In this document: one piece after another, positions 14,739-22,185 of the stretch
Position numbering within the stretch: the first letter of the stretch is position 1
Layout of the letters: each line of letters starts with the position of its first letter
From: JBCBST01 sp039819115
GTDB taxonomy: Bacteria; Bacteroidota; Rhodothermia; Balneolales; Balneolaceae
DNA: 45,095 nt
Reading direction: 5' to 3'
Assembly (NCBI GenBank): GCA_039819115.1
Contig: JBCBST010000010.1
Coordinates: 1-45,095, forward strand
Translations under genes and position numbers: made by a program
The notes under the pieces: generated by a model
What the model was told of the DNA's origin: nothing
What the model saw: the letters and a program-made list of their open reading frames with translations, nothing else
Database searches by the model: none

Positions 14739-17381
14739 TTAATTCTCAGGAGGGTTAATGGTCCAGCATCTCAATCCTTCTCTTGTTTGGGCGATCAGCT
14801 CTTGTTTTCCGTCGCCATTAATATCTTGTATAACGGGGAATCGGATGCCGGAAGTGGGTAGGTTGAATAAGCGTTCATCAGATAACACTTCCCACGCAAA
14901 CAGACGACCAAACTCAGCTAATGAGATAAGCTCTCTTTTCCTGTCGGAGTTGATATCAACAATCTGCGGTAATGAGCTGGCAGATGCCGGTTGCCCCATG
15001 CTGGCTGTGAGTTCAAGCTGTCCTGCCGGGTTGTACCCGAATACCGCGCCGTTTCTGCTCTGGGTCAGAAGAAGATCGGTGCGGTAGAATCGTGAGCTAT
15101 CACTGAGCAACACATTTTCTTCTACAACGATGCCTTGCAATGGGGTATTGGAAACATAGAGTGCCTGAATAGAAACGGAATCGGGTGTAAGCTGGAGCCC
15201 AAGGGTGTCGGCAAAGATTGGCATGGTGCCCACGCTGTACACATACCCATCCGTTCCTGAGGCTAATACCTGATCGTTATAGAACACTGGAGAACCTGCA
15301 AACGAAGCATTTGTGAACACTGGAAATCCTGGTCGGTAACTGCCATTCCTTAGCCAGCCGAAAACGGAGTTTTCGGCTAATGCCCAGACCGACCAGATGT
15401 TGTTTACCTGGTTAAAAACCGGAGTTTCTGTAATCACACCGTTGGTAAGTTGTGGCCATCCCGATACATTTTGCCCCCTGCCATCCAACACATGGAGTTT
15501 CCGTCGCTCCGTGGCTACGATGATTTCCGGAATTCCATTACGGAGTACATCGGTAACTACAATGGGTGCGCTGATCCGCTCTCCGAGTTCAATAGGGAAC
15601 TGGGGAAGGATCGTCCCGTTTGTATTCCAGGCAAAGACTTTTGAGCCTGCTCCCTGAAGCACAACGGGCTGCCCATTACCATACCAATCGTATAATATGG
15701 GAGAACCTACAGGGCGTTCACCATCGGTACTGGCCTGGAATACAATAGTGCCATCGTTAGCAAGCCCGTAGATGGAACCATCCTGGTTGGAAAAAAGAAT
15801 CTCTTTAGCCGAACTGCCCACAATATTCTCAAGAACAGGGGTGCCTGTTAGCTGTAACTGGGGTAAGGGAATGACCCAGAGTTCCCGATAAGGTAACACC
15901 GAGCCCTCTTGTTCATGAGTTGCTAAGGTAACCGTTAATTCCTGATCCGCTTTATCAACCTGCATGCTGATGGTTGTGATATCAAACCGACTGAATAAGC
16001 TGGAAACCAATCCCCGCTGTTTTAAAAATGGTCGTAAGAATTCCAGGCTTTCAGAAGAGCGAGCCCAAACCAAACCACTTAACGCATCAGGGAGTCCTCG
16101 TTTAATCTGAGCGTATCCAGGATCGTAGTAGAGTACCCGACGGCGGGTTCGATCCGCTTCAATACTTTCTGTTAGTCCGCGGCGCTTCGAAATGACCAGT
16201 ACATCTCCTGAGAAACTGGCATAGAAATCGGTTAATGGAGCGAACTCAGATCCAATCAACTGTGCAAGTAAGGAGCTTTTTACCACATAGCTATTACCCG
16301 TCCTTGAAATCAATCCATCGGCAAGCCAATTCTCAAATTGATTCACCAGTGTTTGCCTCTCGTTCACTTTTCTCAGGAATACATACTCTCCGGTGCTGAG
16401 TAAACCCGACTTCGAAAAAGTTACAATCCCAAATTCATTCGAAAGGGCATTTGATACGGCCTGATATGCATCCAAATCGGAACTCAGCAAAGAGTCTATT
16501 CGAGATATGCTGGTTGTTTCTATTGGTGCAGGAATCAACGAAGGAGGCAAACGAAACAACACAAATGAAGCTGCATTGGTAGAAATGTAGCGATCGAGTA
16601 TGAGAGGTGTATTGTCAGAAGAAAATGCATCAACCAAAATCGAACGGCTTTCTGTTAACCGGAAGGTGCCTGAAAGGTTGAGTTGTGGTCGGGAGGAATC
16701 ACCCGTGGCCACATAGGTTAGTCCTGAGGGTTCCAGACCGCCGAATGCGTTAAGCAACTCTGGTCGGATATCCACATTCGCCAATTGTTCAATCCACGAA
16801 TCCAGTCTGGATGCATGTAACGTAACTTGTCCCGGGTTTAATGGCTGGTTTATAAACGAAGAAGGTTCGTCAGAAAGATAAGCTTCAATGCTTTGTTCAA
16901 TGGCGTAGGTCGATTCAGAAAAGACCAGCCAGTTACCCACCTGAGCCCCATACAGCACGTATTCATCTACAAAAAGCCGATGAATAATAATCGTATTAAA
17001 CTGGTATTGGTTTTGTGCAAAGGGTTCGTAAAAAGGTGGAGCCCAGTCCGAAATAGGAGCTTCTAAGGCTTCCGTAATCCAGACAAGGGACAGGTTGGAA
17101 CGAGACGACGGATATAACAATAAGGACTCTACCGTGAGCTGAGAAATAAAACCAGGTTTCAGCGAAGCTAACTGTTGTACCGGCGTGGATGTAAGATCAT
17201 CCAGAAGGTCGGCAAACTCGCTATCTCTCAATTCGGGAATAGTGGTATTTTGATGAGGAAGAATAACAAAGGGCGTATCCTCTGGTATGAGATGCGGCCA
17301 GGGCTTTTCCGGCATACGCTGGCAGGCATTCCACATACAAAAAACGAGCAAAATAATTATAGCCGCAGGGGTACGTTGCAT
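14739..17381 (-). CDS. Large lipoprotein with C-terminal beta-propeller/FG-GAP-like repeats
   Basis: The 880-aa protein begins with a lipoprotein signal peptide; the lipobox WNAC puts the lipidated Cys at residue 20. Residues 21 to about 490 form a region I do not recognise. It holds repeated hydrophobic/Ser-rich segments and resembles proteins in which summed per-region scores are stored, but this is not a firm family match. From about residue 500 there are propeller-like units: WYGNGQPVVLQGAGSKVFAW, LRNGIPEIIVATERRKLHVL, GSYRPGFPVF and INGDGKQELIAQTREGLRCW, typical of FG-GAP or PQQ-like beta-propellers. There is no type IX sorting domain, so it is probably anchored in the outer or inner membrane by lipid only. 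It is a single-gene unit, convergent with the accA operon and divergent from the BatA gene. Confidence 0.75.
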   Translation of the reverse strand: MQRTPAAIIILLVFCMWNACQRMPEKPWPHLIPEDTPFVILPHQNTTIPELRDSEFADLLDDLTSTPVQQLASLKPGFISQLTVESLLLYPSSRSNLSLVWITEALEAPISDWAPPFYEPFAQNQYQFNTIIIHRLFVDEYVLYGAQVGNWLVFSESTYAIEQSIEAYLSDEPSSFINQPLNPGQVTLHASRLDSWIEQLANVDIRPELLNAFGGLEPSGLTYVATGDSSRPQLNLSGTFRLTESRSILVDAFSSDNTPLILDRYISTNAASFVLFRLPPSLIPAPIETTSISRIDSLLSSDLDAYQAVSNALSNEFGIVTFSKSGLLSTGEYVFLRKVNERQTLVNQFENWLADGLISRTGNSYVVKSSLLAQLIGSEFAPLTDFYASFSGDVLVISKRRGLTESIEADRTRRRVLYYDPGYAQIKRGLPDALSGLVWARSSESLEFLRPFLKQRGLVSSLFSRFDITTISMQVDKADQELTVTLATHEQEGSVLPYRELWVIPLPQLQLTGTPVLENIVGSSAKEILFSNQDGSIYGLANDGTIVFQASTDGERPVGSPILYDWYGNGQPVVLQGAGSKVFAWNTNGTILPQFPIELGERISAPIVVTDVLRNGIPEIIVATERRKLHVLDGRGQNVSGWPQLTNGVITETPVFNQVNNIWSVWALAENSVFGWLRNGSYRPGFPVFTNASFAGSPVFYNDQVLASGTDGYVYSVGTMPIFADTLGLQLTPDSVSIQALYVSNTPLQGIVVEENVLLSDSSRFYRTDLLLTQSRNGAVFGYNPAGQLELTASMGQPASASSLPQIVDINSDRKRELISLAEFGRLFAWEVLSDERLFNLPTSGIRFPVIQDINGDGKQELIAQTREGLRCWTINPPEN

Positions 17382-17436
17382 AAATGGAATATGTAAGCCT
17401 TTTGTTAACTTTAGTTGATATGGGCTACTTTCCGGC

Positions 17437-17466
17437 CAAAGAAAGGTTCCAACCCAATTCTACAAA
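17437..17466 (-). promoter_or_regulatory. Candidate Bacteroidota-type promoter for the 880-aa lipoprotein gene
   Basis: On the - strand, TTTG (17466-17463) is followed after 18 nt by TTTCTTTG (17444-17437). The consensus for the primary sigma factor in Bacteroidota is TTTG-N17-23-TAnnTTTG, so the -7 box has one mismatch. It lies about 55 nt upstream of the ATG at 17381, in a 119-nt intergenic region shared with the divergent BatA gene. Confidence 0.4.
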
Positions 17467-17500
17467 ATAACATTTTTCCATTCGAAATGATTTTTCGAGC

Positions 17501-19594
17501 ATGAGTTTTTTAAGTCCGCTTTTGCTGTTTGCTATGGTTGCACTGGGATTACCCCTGGTCATCCACCTCCTTAATCTTAAAAAGCCAAAGCAGCTTTCTT
17601 TTTCTACGCTGGCCTTTTTTAAAGAATTGCAGCAAACAACGATCAGGCGTATTGTTATTAAACGATACCTGCTTCTTATACTACGCCTATTAGCAGTTGC
17701 CTGCCTGGCCTTTGTACTGGCCCGCCCTTTTCTTCCGGCCGGTAAAGGGGCCACATCTCAGGCACCAACACTTCACGCATTCCTGATTGATAATAGCACC
17801 AGTATGAGCCGGATCGGTACTGAAGGTCCTTTACTTGATGTGGCAAAGAATCTTGCCGAAACCATAAGTGCTACATCCGGAGAGGATGACCGGTTTATCC
17901 TGCAAACCACTCACGGGGAAGAGGAACGGTTGTCAACCCGTTCTTCATCTCAGTTTATTGAACGTCTGGAAGGAATAACCCCTCAATTGACGGGATCTTC
18001 CATGGATAACCGGTTACTAAGCATACTGGAAACCATGGAAAACGCCCCCTTTCAGAATAAACAGATATACGTGATAAGTGATGGTCAAACCTTTGCTCTT
18101 CCGGCAGCGGGTTCAGAGTCGTTGGTTAGCTACTCCTATATTCATGTAGGAAATCCACCTGTTCAAAACACCCGTATCTCAAGAGTGGAAACGTCCACAG
18201 AATTGCTGGGTTTAAACATTCCGGTTCAGTTACAGGTTACCGTAACGAATCCGGGTGAGTTGGAGGCAACCAACCAGTTTATCACGCTTGAATTTAATGA
18301 TGAGCCTTCGGGTCAGTATACCTTTAGCCTGGAGCCTGGAGGACAACAGGTTTTTGAGTTTGAAATAGTACCCGGTAAACTGGGCTCGAATACAGGAAAG
18401 CTTGAGGTGGAGGGTGATGAGTTTTTGGGTGATAATGCATTTTACCTGGTTGTGCAGGTTCCCGAAAAGAGAAAAGTGCTTTGGGTAGAACCGGAATCAA
18501 ATGCGCAGAATGAGTGGGCATATACCGAGGCATTACTTCAGGTGGCAAACTCCTCCGACTCACAAATCGAAATCATTCAAACCGATCTTAGCCGGATAAA
18601 TGAACACATGCCCGATGCTGATGCCATCGTTTTGAGCAGTTTGAATGACATACCCGACTTTGCTGCTCAGCAGATACAAAGCGCGGTACAAAATGGAAAA
18701 GGACTGGTGTTTTTGCCGTCGCCAAATGGAGATATCAGGAGTTATAACGCCCTGTTTGAACGAATCAATGCCGGTCAGTTTATTGGAGTTGAAGGAGATT
18801 ACGGTTCATTTACACCTATTAGTTCTGCAAATCAACTGCTTGAAAATCATCCGGTAATTACCGGACTCTTTGAGCCCAAGGCGGATGAATCTATTTCTTT
18901 CGAAGAACCCGATATATACTATCAATTCCTGTTTGCTCCTTTTTCGGGAGGGGCAGGCGGATATGCTATGATGACCACCGATCAGGATCGTCCATTGTTT
19001 TATGAGAAAAAGGTGGGAGAAGGACGGGTCATTATTTCTGCTATTGGAATCGGGCCTGGCTGGTCAAACCTGGCCGTGACATCCATTTATGTACCGTTCT
19101 TCTATCGGGCTCTTCTATACAGCACGTCATCAAATCAGGGAGGATTGCAAAGCCAGCAACTCGGTGATCAATTTGTATGGCTGGGAGCTATGGATGCTCA
19201 AACCGTGGAACTGGAATATGCGGACGAATGGATTAAACCCACCACAGTTCAGCGGTCTTCCGGATTGGAAATCAGCTATGCTTCCGAGCAATGGACTCCT
19301 GGTTGGGTAACTATTCGGGATGAACGATCGGAAACAGTCGTTGCAGTGAACCTTCCGGATGAAGAATCGGTATTTGATGAAATCTACGATGCCCAGGCAT
19401 TGCAGGATGTCGCAGGAGAAACTGAAATGACATTTATACGTTTTGAGAACGATTCGAACGAAACCCTCGAGCAAAAAATACGATCTGTAGGATTTGGTAC
19501 AGAAATTTGGAGTTGGTTTATGCTTGCAGGATTTCTTTTTTTAGTAGCAGAATCATTAGTGTCCATTTTTTACAAAGCAGAAACCGTGACCTAA
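17501..19594 (+). CDS. BatA-domain / vWA membrane protein
   Basis: The 697-aa protein starts with the BatA (aerotolerance regulator N-terminal) domain: two membrane segments around FLSPLLLFAMVALGLPLVIH and YLLLILRLLAVACLAFVLA, joined by a cytoplasmic loop with LKKPKQLSFSTLAFF. A von Willebrand A-like domain follows with an intact MIDAS start, DNSTS (Asp97, Ser99, Ser101). The rest is periplasmic, with a GATase-like segment (SSLNDIPDFAAQQIQSAVQ, then GKGLVFLPSPNG) and a final membrane helix near the C-terminus. Such proteins sit in the inner membrane; in Bacteroidota they are often near MoxR operons, but no moxR is seen here. The role is unknown. It opens the operon that includes hflX and aroA. 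Confidence 0.85.
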   Translation: MSFLSPLLLFAMVALGLPLVIHLLNLKKPKQLSFSTLAFFKELQQTTIRRIVIKRYLLLILRLLAVACLAFVLARPFLPAGKGATSQAPTLHAFLIDNSTSMSRIGTEGPLLDVAKNLAETISATSGEDDRFILQTTHGEEERLSTRSSSQFIERLEGITPQLTGSSMDNRLLSILETMENAPFQNKQIYVISDGQTFALPAAGSESLVSYSYIHVGNPPVQNTRISRVETSTELLGLNIPVQLQVTVTNPGELEATNQFITLEFNDEPSGQYTFSLEPGGQQVFEFEIVPGKLGSNTGKLEVEGDEFLGDNAFYLVVQVPEKRKVLWVEPESNAQNEWAYTEALLQVANSSDSQIEIIQTDLSRINEHMPDADAIVLSSLNDIPDFAAQQIQSAVQNGKGLVFLPSPNGDIRSYNALFERINAGQFIGVEGDYGSFTPISSANQLLENHPVITGLFEPKADESISFEEPDIYYQFLFAPFSGGAGGYAMMTTDQDRPLFYEKKVGEGRVIISAIGIGPGWSNLAVTSIYVPFFYRALLYSTSSNQGGLQSQQLGDQFVWLGAMDAQTVELEYADEWIKPTTVQRSSGLEISYASEQWTPGWVTIRDERSETVVAVNLPDEESVFDEIYDAQALQDVAGETEMTFIRFENDSNETLEQKIRSVGFGTEIWSWFMLAGFLFLVAESLVSIFYKAETVT

Positions 19595-20179
19595 ATGGCA
19601 GAAGCACTCTCCATATTTTTTAAAGGAGTTGTGGTTTTATTCACCATTGCATCCACTCTGTTAGCCGGTTATTCTTTTCAGAATAAACTCCGGCTCAGAA
19701 AAGTACGTGTGAGCTGGCGGGCCGGGAAATTATCCGGATATCCCTTATTTGCTACGGTATTTCTTGTGTTTATTCTACTGATAGCCGGGATTGGTTATGT
19801 GAAAGGCGACGCACTTCGTTATGGATTGCTGTTGTGCTATTCGTGGATTGGAAGTATGTGGTTTATATCAAGCTACCTGGCCTCTAAACATTATATTACC
19901 GATTATGGGATCGTAAAAAACATAAACGAGCCCGCACAAACCATACCATGGTTTCAGATTCTGGATTTTGTGGAACAGGAGAAACAAGAGGGTTCAGAGT
20001 TCACGTTTACGTATGCCGATCCGGACCAGCCGGTAACCAGCGGATTGAACCAGTTACGTATTACCGTACCTCATCGAAAGCGATCCGATTTTTTGCGGTT
20101 AGTTGAAGTTAAACTAAAAGCCCGAATTGGAAATTATGGCACGCGTTTTGTTGACGTAAAGAACATCCCAAACAAGTAG
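19595..20179 (+). CDS. Hypothetical membrane protein, PH-like cytoplasmic domain possible
   Basis: I do not recognise this 194-aa protein by name. It has three hydrophobic segments (about 6-24, 49-68, 73-92). A soluble C-terminal half follows: YITDYGIVKN, IPWFQILDFVEQEK and RITVPHRKRSDFLRLVEVKLK. The motif order resembles bacterial PH-like/DUF5673-type membrane proteins, in which a beta-sandwich follows two helices, but this is a guess. The ATG begins directly after the TAA of the BatA gene, so translation is probably coupled. The stop is 14 nt before the hflX start. Confidence 0.6.
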   Translation: MAEALSIFFKGVVVLFTIASTLLAGYSFQNKLRLRKVRVSWRAGKLSGYPLFATVFLVFILLIAGIGYVKGDALRYGLLLCYSWIGSMWFISSYLASKHYITDYGIVKNINEPAQTIPWFQILDFVEQEKQEGSEFTFTYADPDQPVTSGLNQLRITVPHRKRSDFLRLVEVKLKARIGNYGTRFVDVKNIPNK

Positions 20180-20193
20180 TGAGTGTGTAATAG

Positions 20194-21483
20194 TTGTTAG
20201 ACGACGTAAAGAATTCAGACATACAAAAAGAGAAAGTGTTACTGGTGGGACTCTATGGGCCGGATTTATCCCGGTTTCAGGCACAGGAATATCTCGATGA
20301 GCTGGAGTTACTGACAGATACTGCAGGTGGTATCACCGAAGAAAAGATTCTCCAAAATCGTACACGCCCCGATATATCCAGTTATGTGGGCAAGGGAAAG
20401 CTCCAGGAATTGAAACGGGTGATGGGTGAAAAGCATATTGATACCGTCATTTTTGACGATGATCTGTCTCCCACTCAGATACGCAACATTGAGATTGCGA
20501 CAGATGCTAAAGTGCTGGATCGCAGTGCGTTGATTTTAGATATTTTTGCTGGAAGAGCAAAAACAGCCGCTGCCAAAACGCAGGTAGAACTGGCACAACT
20601 TCAATATTTGCTTCCGCGGTTAACCCGGTACTGGACCCACTTATCCCGGCAAAAAGGTGGTATTGGAACTAAAGGTCCCGGTGAGACTCAAATCGAAACC
20701 GATCGCCGTATTATCGGGCAACGGATCGCGGTACTGAAAGAGAAACTGGAAAAACTGGATAAACAGCGTACCACACAACGTAAAGCACGGGAAGGAATGA
20801 CAAGGGTGTCGTTAGTGGGGTATACCAATGCCGGCAAATCCACATTGATGAATGCCATCACGAAGACCGGAGTGCTGGCAGAAGATCGGCTGTTCGCTAC
20901 GCTCGATTCAACCGTAAGGCGACATGAGCTTCACAATCATACTGTTTTACTTTCTGATACCGTAGGTTTTATCCGAAAACTACCCCACGGGTTGGTAGAA
21001 AGCTTTAAATCGACATTAGACGAAGTTCGGGAAGCGGATATATTGTTACATGTTGTGGATGGCTCCTCAAAAATGGTGTTTGAATATATAGAAGTAGTAA
21101 ACGCTACATTAGAAGAGCTTCAGGCCGATAATAAACGCATGTTGCTTGTGGTTAATAAAGCGGATCAAATGGATGCCGATCAGATTCGTGACATCCGAAT
21201 GGCATTTCCTCAGTCCGTATTTATATCAGCGATGCGTGGGATTGGTTTAACGGAGCTGGAGAGTCGTCTGGAAGAAGTAATCGAACGGGAGTACGAACAA
21301 CATACGTTGAGTATTCCACTTTGTTCTTACAAAGCGGTAGCCTTTATCCATGAACACGCACAGGTAGAGCATGAAGAATATACCGGAGATAAAGTGCAGT
21401 TAAGATTTACGATCAGCAAAAAAGATTTTAAGCAATTGTCTCATTTGTTAGATACTATAAATGCCAATGGCGAAGTTTTATAA
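20194..21483 (+). CDS. hflX: GTPase HflX
   Basis: The 429-aa ribosome-associated GTPase carries the N-terminal HflX domain (residues 1-200, with GKGKLQELK and the Gly-rich GGIGTKGPGETQIETDRR segment). The G domain has G1 GYTNAGKST (209-217), G3 DTVGFI and G4 NKAD. The C-terminal domain ends with a region like that of E. coli HflX. HflX binds the 50S subunit and splits or rescues stalled ribosomes, with a heat-stress role in E. coli. In-frame stops TAA TAG lie right before the TTG start, so TTG is the first possible start codon; a later GTG would remove part of the N-terminal strand. Confidence 0.96.
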   Translation: MLDDVKNSDIQKEKVLLVGLYGPDLSRFQAQEYLDELELLTDTAGGITEEKILQNRTRPDISSYVGKGKLQELKRVMGEKHIDTVIFDDDLSPTQIRNIEIATDAKVLDRSALILDIFAGRAKTAAAKTQVELAQLQYLLPRLTRYWTHLSRQKGGIGTKGPGETQIETDRRIIGQRIAVLKEKLEKLDKQRTTQRKAREGMTRVSLVGYTNAGKSTLMNAITKTGVLAEDRLFATLDSTVRRHELHNHTVLLSDTVGFIRKLPHGLVESFKSTLDEVREADILLHVVDGSSKMVFEYIEVVNATLEELQADNKRMLLVVNKADQMDADQIRDIRMAFPQSVFISAMRGIGLTELESRLEEVIEREYEQHTLSIPLCSYKAVAFIHEHAQVEHEEYTGDKVQLRFTISKKDFKQLSHLLDTINANGEVL

Positions 21484-21485
21484 GT

Positions 21486-22151
21486 ATGCTTGTCCAAGAA
21501 ATTGTCCATACCGATATAGCTCCTCTTAAATCATCCGATCATATTTCGCTGGCGATCGCAAAAATGGATTTACTCCATGTTGAACAATTAGCCGTAGTGG
21601 ATAAAGAGGGTATTCTAAAAGGAATGGCAAACATTAATGTGTATGCCGAACTGGACGAGGAAGTAGGTATTGTGGATGATTATCCGTTATCCGAATCTAT
21701 ATTTATACCTTCCTATCAGCATGTATTTGAAGCTGCCCGCTTAATGCTGGCACATGAATTATTTGTGTTACCTGTATTGGATCATGAGAATAAGCTGGTG
21801 GGCATGGTTCGGAAGCAGGATGTACTGGAGGCGCTGGGCGATATGTTTAATCTTTCCAGTTATGGATCTGTACTTACCATAGAACAGAATCATCATGATT
21901 TTACATTATCGGATCTGGTACGGATCATAGAAACGGAGGGAGCTAAGATATTAGGGATAGCGGTTCAACAGCCCACCAGTGATTACCCTAATTACCGCAT
22001 TTCCGTTAAGCTCAATTTGGAAGATTCTTCGGTTGTGAGTGCTGCTCTTCGCCGGTTCGGATACCTGATTACTTCAGAAGCTCAAAGTGAGCTCCTGGTA
22101 GAAGATTTTTCTGAGCGGGCAGACGAACTATTTCGCTATCTTGACATATAA
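21486..22151 (+). CDS. CBS-pair protein with C-terminal ACT-like domain
   Basis: The 221-aa protein has two CBS motifs (about residues 1-55 and 70-120, with the LVGMVRKQDVLEALG element). From about 130 to 215 there is a region with the beta-alpha-beta pattern of an ACT-type regulatory domain (LTIEQNHHDFTLSDLVRIIE, then YRISVKLNLEDSSVVSAAL). CBS pairs bind adenosine nucleotides; the AcuB family has this CBS-ACT arrangement. It may act as a nucleotide-sensing regulator, but its partner is not known. It begins 2 nt after the hflX stop and is followed by the TPR gene after 34 nt. Confidence 0.85.
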   Translation: MLVQEIVHTDIAPLKSSDHISLAIAKMDLLHVEQLAVVDKEGILKGMANINVYAELDEEVGIVDDYPLSESIFIPSYQHVFEAARLMLAHELFVLPVLDHENKLVGMVRKQDVLEALGDMFNLSSYGSVLTIEQNHHDFTLSDLVRIIETEGAKILGIAVQQPTSDYPNYRISVKLNLEDSSVVSAALRRFGYLITSEAQSELLVEDFSERADELFRYLDI

Positions 22152-22185
22152 AAGGTGAATCGGCAACCCCTTTCCAACAATCTGT

